Origin: Gnetum montanum
Lineage: Eukaryota > Streptophyta > Gnetopsida > Gnetales > Gnetaceae
Length of the DNA: 64,000 nt
Assembly: GCA_015680685.1 (NCBI GenBank)
Contig: MNCI01030541.1
Span: 472,024-536,023 of the forward strand
Direction of reading: 5' to 3'
In this document: positions 20,870 to 33,310 of the stretch, piece after piece
How positions within the stretch are numbered: position 1 is the stretch's first letter
Layout: each line of letters begins with the position of its first letter
Notes under the pieces: generated by a model
Seen by the model: the letters and a program-made list of their open reading frames with translations, nothing else
The model's database searches: none
Told to the model about the DNA's origin: nothing
Position numbers and translations under genes: made by a program

Positions 20870-21897
20870 ACATAGAACTACACCCCTTGCTTATGCAACT
20901 CTCGGTTTATTGGCAGGAGCAAGCTCAATGGACTGCCCATAGTTAACTACACCGTTAACCATTGACGGACCACACAGCATCATTACACGGGACATTGACA
21001 TAAACTTCATCAACTTAAGTCCATTGACGGATGACACAGTTATAGCCTCAACAAAGCAAACAATAGACGATTATGGGAGCATGACAAAATTTCTTGACAT
21101 AGAAGCCGAAAACATCACCAAAGATCCGTTAGCCGAAACCCCCATTACCATGCCTGATGGGGAAATTAAAATATTAAAATTGAGTACATTATTATGACCA
21201 CACTTGGCCCAAGACATTCAGAATGTGCTTAGAGAAAACATGAAAGAATTTGCTTGGTCCTATACAGACATGCCCGGGCTATATCCTAGAATTGTCCAGC
21301 ACAACATTATTCTAGACTCGAAACTAAGACCGATAAAATAGAAAGCACGAAAAGTTTGACCCGAGGTGGCGTTGGCAGTTCGCAATGAGATCACCAAGCT
21401 TTACCAAGTCGGTTTCATTCGGGCTGTCGATTACACCGAGTGGATGTCAAACATGGTCATCGTCCCAAAGAAAAACGAAAGCATTCGCCTATGCATCGAC
21501 TTCCGAGATTTAAATGTAGCAACCATAAAAGATGACTTTCCCTTGCCCAGCATTGATCAACTCGTTGACTCGACTGCCAGACATGCCTTGCTATCTTTTA
21601 TGGATGGTTTTTCGGGATATAACCAAATAGGCATCAACCCGGAACATCAACTTCGAACCACCTTCATGACCCCATGGGGAACTTTTTGTTACACCATGAT
21701 GCCCTTTAGTCTCAAGAATGCAGGGGCCACATATCAAAGAGCCATGATGTTTATCTTTAGTGATTACATGCTACGGTCGCTCAACGATTATGTGGATGAC
21801 ATCGTGGTTAAGTCAAAAATGACCGAACAACACGTACAAGACCTCGAATCAGTCTTAAAATGTTGTTTAAAATACGAACTAAGACTTAACCCAAAAA
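20870..21897 (+). pseudogene. Element B reverse transcriptase (interrupted at an assembly N)
   Basis: RT copies the element RNA into DNA. A pre-RT segment (about 20960-21360, with MKEFAWSYTDMPGLYP and QHNIILDSKLRPIK) has stops at about 21196, 21339 and 21357. The RT core in the ORF from 21366 has GFIRAVDYTEWMSNMVIVPK, RLCIDFRDLN, FMDGFSGYNQIGINPEHQLR and the catalytic YVDD at 21789-21800. The reading stops at N (21898). Compared with A, about 50 residues (from KCVFG… to the LQ-RLQF block) are missing there. Confidence 0.85.
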
Positions 21898-21898
21898 N

Positions 21899-22340
21899 AT
21901 TAGGCGCTTCGTAGAAAAATTAACGGACAAACTAAAACCTATGAACCACTTGTTACATAAAAATGTCCATTTTGAATGGACTCCGCAGTGTCAGGAAGCA
22001 TTCGAAAACATCAAAACAGCACTTGCCTGACTACCCACGGTCTACCCGCCCCAAAACAACAAACCGTTTTACATCTACCTTGCCACTTCAGAATCATCCA
22101 TCGCGTCTATGCTCTGCTAGAAACAAGATGATGAAACTGAAGTCCCTGTATACTACTTGAGCCATGCCTTAGTTGCCCACGAAAAGAAGTATAATGATGT
22201 GGAGAAGTCATGTTTAGCTTTAGTCTTTTCTATAAGAAAATGGTGACATTACCTCTTTCGTAATCAAGTCTACATAATCTGTAAGGACAATGTACTAAGA
22301 GCTATAACAGGGAACATCTACGAAATGAGTTGAATAGCCC
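21899..22340 (+). pseudogene. Element B RT connection and first RNase H domain (degenerate)
   Basis: Resumes after the N with the thumb/connection region (DKLKPMNHLLHKNVHFEWTP) and the Ty3/gypsy RNase H: FYIYLATSESSIASMLC, VPVYYLSHALVAHEKKYNDV, KSCLALVFSIRKW. The DxS motifs of a working RNase H are poor, which is usual in the Tat lineage where a second RNase H has been added. Stops at about 22028, 22118, 22242 and 22332. Confidence 0.75.
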
Positions 22341-22910
22341 GGTGGAAAGCCATGATAGCCGAGTTTAACTTATACTACATAGCACAATCATCAGTCAAGG
22401 GTCAAGCCGTAGTAGATCAAATGGCCACGTCACCAACACATGATCAGGCAACCATAGATCCAGAATTCCCAGATGAGAACATAAACACCATATACACAGT
22501 GCCCCAAGATTATGATGCCATTCTAAACTTTGACGGAGCATCCACCTCTCGAGGAGGAAGCGCAGCCGCTATCATCACCTATCCCTTCGGGGAGATCTGA
22601 CCCTTTGCCTATCGTTTCACCTTTCACTGTACTAACAACATAGCAGAGTATGAAGGTCTCCTTAGAGGTCTTGCGGCAGCGCTGGCTTCAGACATCACAT
22701 GGCTGGTAGTCAGAGGCGACTCACAACTAGTCCTAAACCAAGTCATAGACGTCTATACATGTAAAGCTCAACATTTACAACCATACTGCGATTTGGTGAA
22801 ACACTTAATAGGGCAATTCGAAAGCGCGGACGTTCAACACGTTTCCAGAAATGACAATACTATTGCGGATGCGTTAGCAACCTTAGCATTAAATATCTCA
22901 CCTGACATGT
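22341..22910 (+). pseudogene. Element B archaeal-type RNase H (second RNase H of the Tat lineage)
   Basis: After a tether containing the IDPEFPDENI block, the domain shows LNFDGASTSRGGSAAAIITY (D in the first strand), NNIAEYEGLLRGLAAAL (E), WLVVRGDSQLVLNQV (D) and NDNTIADALATLAL (D). All four acidic positions D-E-D-D are present, so it looks catalytically competent. A single TGA at 22598-22600 interrupts it. A second, archaeal-like RNase H is known from Tat elements and is the best lineage marker in this window. Confidence 0.8.
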
Positions 22911-24250
22911 TTCATACGTTGCCAAGCTCCATAACCAGTTGCGCTGAACCAATCACCGACACCCTTAACACGTTGCTGATTACATCCGTTAGTACAACAT
23001 ATGTAGTGGAATGGTATGATGACATAAGAGAATACCTTCTACGCGGTGAGGCACCATGACATCTAACAAATGCGCAAAAGGACGCCGTACGAAAGTGTTC
23101 CAGGCAATACACCTTAGTAGGGGACACACTATGTCGTCGATCCTACGAAGGCATATTGCTAACATGCGTCGGTAGTACTGAGGCCCAAACAATAGTTGAA
23201 CAAATACATGAGGGACTATGTGGAGGACACATTGTGCCTAAAGCCATGGCAACGAAAATAAGACGATTAGGCTATTATTGGCCACATATGGAATATGACT
23301 GTCTCTCCAAGGTTAGAATATGTGACACTTGCCAAAAGCATAGTAACCTAATCCATGTCCCACCGAACGAGTTGCACACAGCTCACATCACGTGGCCCTT
23401 CCAAAAATGGGGTTTGGACCTCATCGGACCAATCACACCCTCGTCTTCCGCAGGGCACAGTTTCATCATAACCGCTACTGAATACTTCACGAAGTGGGTT
23501 GAGGCTGTTCCCCTCCGAAAGACCACATCTAAACACGTGTGCAATTTCATCCTCGAAAACATAATAACCCATTTTGGCATTCCCATGACAATCATCACTG
23601 ACAACAGGCCGCAATTTAGCAGTGCTGAAACAAAAACTTTTTGCGACAGTCTGGGGATCAAACACTCATTTTCCTCCCCTTACGGTCCTCAAAGCAATGG
23701 GTAAGTAGAAGCAACAAATAAGATGATCATTACAATACTTAAGAAAATGCTAACCCAAAGCAAAAGAAAATGGCACGAGTAATTAGTGTACGCATTATGG
23801 GCATACCGCACCACACACCGAATGTCAACAGGTAAAACGCCATATAGTCTTGTTTACGGTTCAGAAGCTGTCTTACCTTTAGAATTACAGGTACCATCAT
23901 TAAGGATCACACTCTCCAGACTCCTCAACGATGAGCAAAACAATAATCTGCGTATCATTGACCTCGATTCGGCGGAAGAAGAACGCATATGCACACTCGA
24001 TCAGATCGAATGGTATCAAAAGCAACAACAACAGCGACATCGACATGACATCAAAAAGCGCCCTATCCAAGAAGGTGACCTCATACTCAAAGCTGTTCGG
24101 GAACATTCCGACAAGTTCTCAGCCAATTGGAAAGGCCCTTACGTGGTCATCAAAGCATTCGATAATGGTGCATTCAAGCTAGCCGACATGGAAGGGAACG
24201 AGTTTGCCAATCCGACAAATCATTTGTACGTAAAACCGTTCTACGTCTGA
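22911..24250 (+). pseudogene. Element B integrase, near complete
   Basis: Integrase inserts the cDNA. The N-terminal zinc-binding region is at about 23200-23345 (HEGLCGGH … CDTCQKH, an HHCC pattern). The catalytic core is at about 23395-23740 with WGLDLIGPI (D), TDNRPQFSS (D), and E in VEATNKMI after the SPYGPQSNG block (D,D-35-E). The C-terminal part at 23786-24250 has ALWAYRTTHRMSTGKTPYSL and WKGPYVVIKAF and ends KPFYV-TGA at 24250. Stops break it at about 23057, 23702 and 23780. No chromodomain is visible. Confidence 0.85.
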
Positions 24251-24267
24251 ATACAAGCTCAGGTACA

Positions 24268-24740
24268 TGTAAGTCCTAGAATTATGACTATAAACTAATA
24301 CCATAGTAAGTCCTGGAATTACGACTATAAACTGATACCACAGCAAGTCTTGGAATTACGACTATAAACTGATACCACAGCAAGTCCTGGAATTATGACT
24401 ATAAATTGATACCACAGCAAGTCCTGGAATTACGACTATAAACTGATACCATAGTAAGTCCTGGAATTACGACTATAAACTGATACCACAACAAGTCCTG
24501 GAATTACGATTATAAATTGATACCACAGCTCGTCCTGGAATCATGACGGTAAACTGATACCACAGAACAGTCCTGAATTATGACTTAAAGCTAATACCGA
24601 CAATGTCCGCTAAGACTATAAACTAGCTTGCCTCTCCATAGTCCGCTAAGACTAGAAACTGGCAATGTAACATCCGTTACGATGCTAAACAGGTAATGTC
24701 CAATGGGTTATGACATAAAACTAACCCATGACAGTCTGTC
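24268..24740 (+). repeat. 37-bp tandem array after integrase in B
   Basis: Seven to nine units of 37 bp (aagtcctggaattacgacta, then taaactgataccacagc) run from 24268 to about 24600. More degenerate units with 'gtccgctaagactataaact' follow to 24740. Element A has a related but more decayed array at the same place (41110-41740). Confidence 0.85.
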
Positions 24741-25776
24741 AAGGCTATAAATTGGAAAGTTCACATCCGGCACATCACTCCGCTGCCATGCTCATTCATC
24801 AACTTCACTGCATCGCTTGCCATCAATCGCCCTTATCACTATTGCTATCATCTAAATACAACGCCTGCCTTCCTTCAGCATCTCTGCACCATTGGCCGCC
24901 ATGTAAGTCTAAGCTCGTCTATTCGCTCATGGTTTTTCTTGTCTACTTGGCGTTATGTTTGTAGGATGACACCCAGAAGTTTCGCACAAAGATGCATTTC
25001 GCCATAAGCAGTAAGGTAAAACAATGTTCGCAGCATACCTGGCAAGACTAAATCAAACCATTCACTAGTACATCCCCATTCATCGACAAAATTCTTTATC
25101 CATTCGCCAACACGTTTTACCTCGGCATCCCCTCGACATGCCTAGTACATCTAAAACATTGTACCACTATAAAACAGCTACACCACACAGCACAACAACT
25201 GCACATGAGTACAAAAGCAGAGCAATAGTTTTCGCTGCAAAAAAAAAAATCGAGACCCCAGGCACTTCCTATATACGCCTCGGGCGGGAAGGCAGTCGTC
25301 TCAAAACCAAGTACTCATGTTTAAAATGGTCAAAAAGCATTTTTGGCTCCCTGCCAACAGGTTCCCCAGAACACTAAACATGGGCCTTGTTCTTCCAAAG
25401 CATGTAACACATCCTCCAGTAGCTTTGGCCTCGCCAACAAGATTCCCTTGAAAGCTAAACGAGGGTCCTGTTCCGCCCAAGGACGCACATTGTATGTCTA
25501 AAATCCGAGCCTGCTAAAACATTGGCTATTGGCAAAGATCACCATGCCACATATCCACACATTCCCTGTCCAGGACACAATTCTTTGGGTAGTCACCAAT
25601 CCCCGCGATCTCCATCCTCCTATTAGCTACAAATCTCACTTTCCCGATCCCATGTACTACTGAACATGGTACGATGACGTCTTGTCCAGTGGCAACGGGC
25701 AACATCTTTATCAAGTTGCTTGTGGTGTTTTGCACTTCTTTGTCGACACTTCTCGGGTCGATTCCTCCAAGCGTCA
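24741..25776 (+). other. 3' untranslated region of element B
   Basis: No coding is supported. A segment near 24930-24975 (cgttatgtttgtaggatga) has a counterpart in A near 42405-42430 (tgttgtgtttgtaagatga); it looks like a splice acceptor, but no donor was found. The ORFs at 24728 and 25138 have no match to A or to any known domain. Confidence 0.45.
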
Positions 25777-25791
25777 ACAAAGAGGGGCCAA
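25777..25791 (+). other. Polypurine tract of element B
   Basis: acaaagaggggccaa directly precedes the TG that starts the 3' LTR. A's equivalent is acaaagagggatgaa before 43310. Confidence 0.75.
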
Positions 25792-27031
25792 TGAAACACC
25801 ACAAAATTCGGTGCTTAGTACTTGTCCAGCAAAAAATCGGTCCCCGGGACCCACAGATAACCATGGTTACAGTAGGCGTCACACATTGCAACTTTGGAGG
25901 TCAAACAGCTTCATTTTCACTAAGTGTCTAGCACCAGCGTATACGCCCGGCGTCTACGCTCAAGGACATCACCAGCGTATATGCTCGAATCCACAGCGTA
26001 TACGCCCGTTAGCGTAGACGCTCGGATTTTCAGCATATACGCCCAGCGTAAGCATTCCAACTCGCACGCCCAGTGTACGCACTTAACTTGTATGCTCGAT
26101 GGGCACGGCAAACGTTTACGCCCGACACGGAATCTCCAAGGGCAAAATGAAGACAACATCGAAGAGCAAGAATTGAAGCAAGTCGGCATCCATCAGCGTA
26201 TACGCCCAGCATTTAACATCCCTGCCCAAGTTCACACACCCGCCTCATTCAGCGTATACGCCCAACGTATACGCCTGCCTCATTCAGCGTATACGCCCAA
26301 CGTATACGCCCGCCCCACAGTGTATACACCTAGCATATATGCCCAACACTTGTAATATTATACATTTGTAAATTGTGTGCACCCGGTCAACGCGCCACGT
26401 GTTGCCCAACCCGAGTCTAGCATAACAACCTGTATAAAAACCCCGATTTTCCACTTTACCTAGGCGGTTGGCAAAATCCCGGAGCATACCAGAGAACATT
26501 TACGTTGCGCACAAGAGCTGAAACCCTCTTACGCTCACCCTGTACGCTACAGATACAGTCTCTACGCTCCGTTCGCCCTGCAGACCAGCCGAGTCATCCT
26601 TGCATACGTCGGGGCTTTTCGTCCGCCTTGTGTTCCCACACGACTGCGTTAGACCGGTGCACTATACTTTGACTCTGCAATACTATTGTTTACATTCGCT
26701 GCATAAGTTCTTTTACAGTTTTATGTCAATTTGGCCCATGCATTGTTTACGCCTGTTTACACCCACGCTTCGTTTGCATCCGTTTACGCTTTACGCTGCT
26801 CTGTTACCTTGTTTACGCTCGCACATCGTTTACGCATAACCCAGCGTATTAGCATTTTGCGTACGTGCGGGGAAATCCTTGTCTGATCCGCGTGCGGACC
26901 ACCCAAGGTACTCTACCTTTGTTGCATTCCAGCATGCCCTCAAGTGAAGGTAGGGTCATATGTACTTGTCTTGCGATCCCACGGCCTCTGTTTTTCCTTC
27001 CAGCCGGAGATCGACGATTTCAGGCGGTACA
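25792..27031 (+). repeat. Element B: 3' LTR (1240 bp)
   Basis: Starts TGAAACACCACAAAATT, ends GGCGGTACA. It is nearly the same as the 5' LTR, apart from scattered substitutions and extra GCGTATACGC units (around 25945-25982 and 26215-26330). G-box at 26396-26401 and TATA at 26433-26440. Confidence 0.92.
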
Positions 27032-27036
27032 GAGCC
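27032..27036 (+). other. Target-site duplication of element B, right copy (gagcc)
   Basis: Identical to 9924-9928. Removing B and one copy rejoins the protease relic of A. Confidence 0.9.
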
Positions 27037-27177
27037 CCTGACCTCTTAGAGCAAGATTTGTGGGTAGAATTTTCCATCAACATAGCTAACGAAGGTCAAG
27101 GTGAGTACCATATAGTACCATTCAAGCCCTACGCATCCCATAATCCACACCAAATTTGGAAACAACTACGCAACTAA
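27037..27177 (+). pseudogene. Element A protease relic, C-terminal tail
   Basis: Continues the protease of A after insertion of B. QDLWVEFSINIANEGQGEYH followed by IVPFKPY matches SWIELPFNVISEGDAEYKIV at the end of B's protease ORF. This match shows that both halves belong to one element. Confidence 0.75.
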
Positions 27178-27850
27178 GGCATCCCTTTAGTCCAAAGTGC
27201 ACTAGGTGCCTACCTACCCCCACTTCTACATACTTTGCTTGTTTTCATTTTACGTTAGCTTGGTTATTTGCATTTTACATTCTTTTTATGTATTGTACAT
27301 ATATTTCTTTTGTTCGTGCAATTTTGCTAAGTTTATGTTTTCACTTGTTTACTTTTCAGTAGTTAGTTTATGCATGAAAACATTAAAATGCCTAAAAATT
27401 AAGATTACAAAAAAACACCATGGATCAAAAAGCCCTTAAACTAGCACATGGCTTGCCATGACCTAAAAATCACAATTCCCCTTACATCACATGGCCTAAA
27501 AAGGCCTCAAACTATCCCATGGCCTGCCATGGCCAAAAGCTAGCAATCTCCCTTACATTGCATGGCTTGGGACAGTCTTAAACGATCACTAGGGCTTCGA
27601 ATGGCCTAAAAATATCAACATGTTATCTACACACATGACTCAAAATGGCCTGAAACTAGCAATCACTATGGCCCACTTACATCAATTCATTACATCATTA
27701 AACACATGATAAATAAATGTAAAATTTTACCCATCATACACTTCATATAGCAAAAAATCCATCACATCTCATAGAAATAATAGCATGATCATCTACATTA
27801 CATAGCAAAAATAGCCAAAAAATACAAAAATGTCGAATGATAGGGCTACA
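27178..27850 (+). repeat. AT-rich stretch and TTAAACT-type array after protease in A
   Basis: 27178-27415 is T-rich non-coding DNA. From about 27420 to 27660 imperfect units of roughly 40-60 bp carry 'catggc(c/t)tgccatggcct' joined to 'taaaactagc' or 'tcaaactatc'. This is at the same position, relative to protease and antisense gene, as the array at 15947-16240 in B. 27660-27850 holds nothing recognisable. Confidence 0.5.
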
Positions 27851-27854
27851 TCAA

Positions 27855-30800
27855 GATCTGCTTAACTAGTGATGCTAGGTGGGTGTGGGGGGCTCTCCTC
27901 ATCCATTGTGCTACTGGGCCTTGCAACATCCCCTAGTACCTATCATTAGCAACAAAATAGTCAAAAATACAATACATAAATTAACACAAAAAGTATGAAA
28001 ATAACATAAAAAACTAACTTGAGAGGGTTTATCATCAACCATGTTTGGAGGTAGGCTATCAAGGCCTTCCTCCAAATGTCAGAGGATCTCGACCTCAAAT
28101 AGCCATGTTTAGTCCTCCTAGCCAAAGTCAACACCTGCAAGGGTCTTGCCTTTGTCCATGGTGGTCCATGTGGGTGGCTACATGGAAAATATGGTAGAAA
28201 AAGTCTCCCTTGAGTGTGTGATAACGTCTCCCTCTAGGGAACCATTAACCATTGTATGATGAGTAAATATCTTGAAGGCCCATCTCCTGCCAATCACCTC
28301 AATAAACATCTCAAGGTGGTAGTGGTCAATAGAATCTTCTTTGTTTCTGAAGATATGCATCTTGCTCATGCTTATAGTGGTGTTTGTAATTTTTCTTCAT
28401 TTTCCCCCACTTGGACACCTTAGTACTGAAATTCTTCCAATCTTTACTTTTCTAGGCAAGCAGATCCATTTGTAACTACTGCTCAATGATTTTACGGGTG
28501 GCTTCATTCTTGCCCTAAATGGTTGACCAGTACTTGGCATAGTTGATCTTTCTGGTCTGCTAGGTACTATCTCCCTGTGATCATGACACCAAGAAGTGAT
28601 ATTGGGATTGGAGGTCCTCAATTTTCATATCTTGGCTCATCGCTCTTTCCTGAAGTTTGTGTAAGTGTTTCCATAGGTGCTCATTTAAGTGCCTATAGAT
28701 CCATAATGCTTTTTCATAGGAAAGCATAGACTTGTTGGTTGCCTCGTACACACGGTGAGGCGCTTGCTCCACTTTAGGAGGGTACTTGAGGATGGTATCT
28801 ACTCTAGCCACCCAGTTTAGATCCCAATAGAGCTTAGAACCTATGGGCATGCAACAAGCAAATCAACATTAGCCACAAACTAAGCATTAAAATTGGTAAA
28901 GCAACATAAGCAAAAAAACATCATATTCATACTAGGCTTGGGATCCACTTGCTGTAGGTAGTCTACCATATCCTCCATGATGCCTTCCATGAAGGCAAAC
29001 GTATCTGACGTCTCTACCTAGGGCTTCATGTGGTAGTAGATGCAAGTGATGGACTACTAGTAGGTACATTTGAGGTTGCAACCTAACATTGCAATAAGCA
29101 ACAACTAAATAGCCAACGATGAAATATCAAAAGAGCAACAAAAGATGGTAACTTAATAAAAATTACCTAGCAAGCCCTTAGGTGTGAGAGTAGGGGGATC
29201 TCCCAATGGCACACCATCAAAGAAGCTGGCAAAATCACCCTTGTTGGGGTGGAACAGCTCCTCCACCTCAAATTGTTGTAAGGCTTCAATGGCCTTGTGT
29301 AGCTCCTCTCTGTGTGTCTCCTCCTCACCTTGAGGGGAGGTTGTCTCTACCACTATTAGTGCTGCTACTCCAGCAACCCTGTCATCTAACTCATAAACAT
29401 AACATTTTAGCATTAGCATAGCATAGAAAAAAACACTAAAAATATAAACATAAAAATAAAAAAAAATGCATCTATACATGTATTAACCTATGAAATTGGT
29501 GCGTAAGTTTGGGATCTTGAGGTGGATTTTCTTGATTCTTGCTTGTTCAATTACAGGAGCAGCTTGATCCACTAGGCATGGCTCTTGATCTTTATCTTAG
29601 AGGACCCCACCATTTTTGTAATGTAGTGGTTGGCCTTGTTCACATCCCTAATAACAACTGGGGGACACTTGCCCGCACTGTTATGAGAATAGTATGACCA
29701 CCCTAGGTGGCCTTTGGTCATCATTGAGTATGACTCATTAATCTCTTTTGGGGGGTGGGTCCTACGAGCAACTGGTTGTGAACATGTGTTTCACCCAAGG
29801 CTTAGAAAGTTTCTCACAGTTCTGCACTACCCAAAAACTATTATCTCAAACCACTAGAAGCTCTGTGAATCTTTGTAGATGTGCTACGAAGAATATGAAG
29901 TGTATGTGATATCTCACCTAAAGGTTGTAGCAAATCCTGGTGATCTCTATGTGTAGTTCAGTGGTGATGTAGGAGGCACAGTTGAACCTTGTACCCTCCT
30001 ACAACACCTCCTTCATCACTTTCACCTACTCCACCCCAAGGATTTTCCCTTGGGAGAGCAACTTTGGAAAGGTGCAAGCACGAAAGATAGGGTAGAGCTC
30101 CTAGATGTCATGCACATGCATGTCTTTAATCGAGATGCCTTTGTGAGATTGGGTGGCTTCCAACCACTCCTTGATCTCTCCTTTACAGTCCACCTCTTTG
30201 TTGGCATTGTCAATGACTAATAGGCCATTAGTGGGGAGGCCAAATAGGTTAGTAAAGAGGGCCTCATTAAGGTCTAGAAGTACCCTCAGTTTGTTCATGC
30301 AAGTGATGAAGTGACGCACATCATTGCTGAAGGAGTCTATGATGATGACCATTTGGGCCACTAGAATGCTTGGGCTAAGTGCCAAAAATAGGTCCATCGG
30401 CCCAACCCACATGAGTTGACTGGTCAATGGCTCCGAGGCTTGATGGAACAACTAATGCTAGGCATGCTCCACATCATCATAGTTCATGATGAGAATGGCC
30501 TCAGTGCGGCGTATGTCAACCACCGTCACCTCTCCTGAAGCAACTGTAGCTACAATATAGGCATAAACAATGTGCATGTGGGCAAGCACAAGAACACAAT
30601 GATAGATGCTTACATGAAACAAATGATGTGTGAGATGGGGGTGGTGGTGATGCAAGAATCTCTTCAAGGTTGAGCTCACCACTAGCCCACCCGTCATCAA
30701 GCCAATCATAGGCCTTGCACCACTCAAACACCTTTGAGTACTGTCTTAGGTAATCATTTAGATCACCTACTAGTTGTTTGAAGATAACCTTGTGAACGTT

Positions 30801-31435
30801 CAGACTAGAGGAGAACACCTATAAGGTAGTGATAATCAAGGAAAGAGCCTCTTCCTCATCGTGGAGACCCTTGTTATTAACTCTAAATTTGGCATTAAGC
30901 ATGAGTAGTTAGTGGTTAGCAAACTTAGCATGAGCCAATAGCAAGAAACATAACATAAAATCACAAGAGCACTTACCCTCCCATGTAGTATATGGTTCCA
31001 GGTAGATTCTGGAACACTGTATGCACACGCAGAGCAATAAAGAGGGTGTTGCTCTTGTTGTAGTAAGTAAACATTAGCATCTGCCTAATCCTGGATAACG
31101 GACAAGTGCCCCTAGGGCTATGGCCCAAACCACCTGCTCTATCATCACTAGTAGCGGGCTCATCAAATATAAATCTCAATATATCCTAGTTGGCCCCAAG
31201 TAGCAATGTCTTGGTGATGACACTTGTAGCATCCATTGCCAAGTGTGACCACATCATCACACTAAAGCGCTATAGTAGGAATGCTAGGAACCTGGATGCC
31301 CCTAGTTGAAACCACATTGCTTGATAACCCACCTACATATTTGATGTAGGTGTGTTGAGCATAGGTTGGCTCATGCAGCAGAGAATGCCGACGAGCTTCA
31401 CGATGACTAAGATGGATTTTAACAACATCCTACAA
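27855..31435 (-). pseudogene. Antisense multi-exon gene of element A (older, longer copy)
   Basis: Minus-strand counterpart of B's antisense gene. It starts after an acceptor TTTGCCTTTGCAG at 31436; the first exon was not found. Order: motif I block SILVIVKLVGIL (31420-31385); WFQLGASRFLAFLL near 31320; NTLFIALRVHTVFQNLPGT (about 31045-30990); QYSKVFEWCKAYDWLDDGWA (about 30740-30680); MVIIIDSFSNDVRHFITCMN, LFTNLFGLPTNGLLVIDNAN (30345-30200); RIKKIHLKIPN (about 29530); an acidic exon LDDRVAGV…KGLLG (about 29390-29160); FAFMEGIMEDMVDYL with donor (about 29000); SKLYWDLNW… (28850-28580); YAKYWSTI… coiled region; MDKGKTLAGV (28160); last exon to about 27860. Frameshifts and TAG stops are common. 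The HAD aspartates are absent here too. Confidence 0.65.
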
Positions 31436-33170
31436 CTGCAAAGGCAAACAAACATGGTGTTAGTACACATTAGATGAAAATTTTGACAAAAATAAATTAA
31501 CTTAAACTTAGCAAAAATTAGCATGATTTGGAATAAGTTAGCAAAATATTCTAGGGCCCACCGAGGCTCCATGGGTATAGGATGTCAATAAACATATTTG
31601 ATGCACCTAGTACTTAATGGGGTATAACATGTTTTGCATAACATTAGCATTTCATTCTGCACATTTGCATGTTTAGCATTATAGTTCATACATTTTGGAA
31701 ATTTAACATTAGCATGTTGCATCTCACAGGTTTAACATTTTTTCAAAAAAATTTCAAAATTTTTTCTAACTCTAGGCAATGTAGTTAGGAAAATTATAGA
31801 AAAAATTCTAACTTTGGGCTACCTTTGGATGTGTAGTTCAAAGAACATGAAAAATTTTCTAACTCTGGATAACATTGACTACACCCTTGAAATTACAAAG
31901 CATAGTCCTGGACTATAAAAAAATTCTAATTGCTAGCTATGCTCTTGTAGCCCCAAAATTTTGAAAATATTTTCAAAAAAAAAAAAACTAATGATTTCCT
32001 ATGACACTACCCTTACACTACGCTTTATCATAGTCCCAAAATGTTTTTTGAAAAAAAACTAAGTGTTTCCCATGGCGTCACCCTTGTGTTGTGCCTTATC
32101 CCAAAACTATTTTGAAAAATAATAAAAAAATAATAACCAAAAAATTACACTAGAGAAAATGTGCCCTTGGGGGGCGCATCTTCCTTACAGTCCCTGCCGT
32201 GCTAGGGCACAATGCCCCCCATGGTCCCTGTGGCCTCCATTCTCTTCTTGTGTGAAACATAGAAAAAAAAAAGAGGGGGGCAAATCCTTGCCTTTCCCTG
32301 GGCTCCATGGTAGGTCGCTTGTGGTTGCAGCTGGCACCTACATACCCACCCATGTGACCAAGCAAAAGAAGAAACATATCAAAAGTTAAGCCTCTTACTA
32401 TGTCTGCTCTGCCCTATAAGAAACAACCCTAAGGCCATCACCAAACCCCTACCATGCATTCGCCTTGATAAAAGATAGAAAAAGTTTTCACAAGCCTTGC
32501 CCTTAACCACACGTACGGTTGTTGTTAGCATTTGTCGCCAAATCTCAACCTCTTTCCATACACAAAATGTTTTGAAAAACAAAAAAAATGCTCTATGGAA
32601 GATCCTATGTGTGTTGTTGACCATCCCCTTTTTGTAGCCACACTAGCTATCGTAGTAGCCATGGTCATCGCCACATGAGTCCTCACACCCATATTCATCA
32701 CCATTAAACATGCAATTCATAGAGACCATCGCTCTAAAAACCCTCACACATGCATGCCCTGTCTCCCTGGCCATGATGGCCATAACGACCATAGTGGTGA
32801 TAGCCCTTTCCATGGTAGAGCACTGCTTAGAAACAAGCCTAGGATGTTGGCATCCACATTGGCATGACATTATGGTGACTACGCTCTTTCAACTATGCTA
32901 TGCTTTGGAAAGTTTGTGTTTTCAACTTTGACAATGAAAAATTTACCCAAGGTGAAAATGCGCTTTTATACCCTTGAGACAACTTAATTTTTCACCTATC
33001 AGAGACTATGCTCAACAATGCAAAGTGTAGTTGGATGGGAGTGTAGTCACCAGAGTTAGAGAAATTTCTAATTTTTTGGATCACCCTAGACTTAGAAAAA
33101 TTTTAAGTCTTTCTTATTGCCCAATGAACGCCTAGGCCAATTTCGCTTTTTTGGTGCACCAAACCTTACC
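31436..33170. other. Non-coding region between antisense gene and RT in A
   Basis: By position this should hold the promoter, first exon and first intron of the antisense gene. I see A-rich sequence with diverged 'ttttctaactctgg' repeats (31750-31960) and no convincing TATA box or first exon. The short ORFs near 32150-32390 on both strands are GC-richer, but I could not align them with exon 1 of B. Confidence 0.35.
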
Positions 33171-33310
33171 CATCTAGCATGCATCACAGTCTGCTAAGAG
33201 CTTAAACTAACACTCCATGGCTGGCTAAGACCTTAAACTAGCACTCCACGATCCACTAAAACTTTAAACTGGCACTTCCATGGCCTACTAAGGCCTAAAA
33301 CTAGCTCACA
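33170..33310 (+). repeat. TTAAACT-type array before the first RT block in A
   Basis: Four or five units (ctgctaagagcttaaactaa; tggctaagaccttaaacta; gatccactaaaactttaaact; cctactaaggcctaaaacta). It is the positional equivalent of the 30-bp array at 20566-20805 in B. Confidence 0.65.

Larger units (their letters stand above)
9929..27031 (+). mobile_element. Element B: young Tat-lineage Ty3/gypsy retrotransposon with antisense gene
   Basis: A complete 17.1-kb unit: 5' LTR, primer site, leader, gag, protease, antisense gene, RT, RNase H, archaeal-type RNase H, integrase, 3' repeats, polypurine tract, 3' LTR, and a perfect gagcc target duplication. The LTRs differ by scattered substitutions and a few indels only. 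The order gag-protease // RT-RNaseH-aRNaseH-integrase with an extra block between protease and RT recalls the Ogre/Tat group, in which an intron can separate these parts. Remaining defects are a handful of stops, two or more frameshifts and an assembly N in RT. Confidence 0.9.

Noticed and set aside
32150-32390. First exon of A's antisense gene on the minus strand
   Set aside because: The position fits, but the translated pieces (MEPRERQGFAP…) do not align with exon 1 of B, and no TATA box of similar quality was found.
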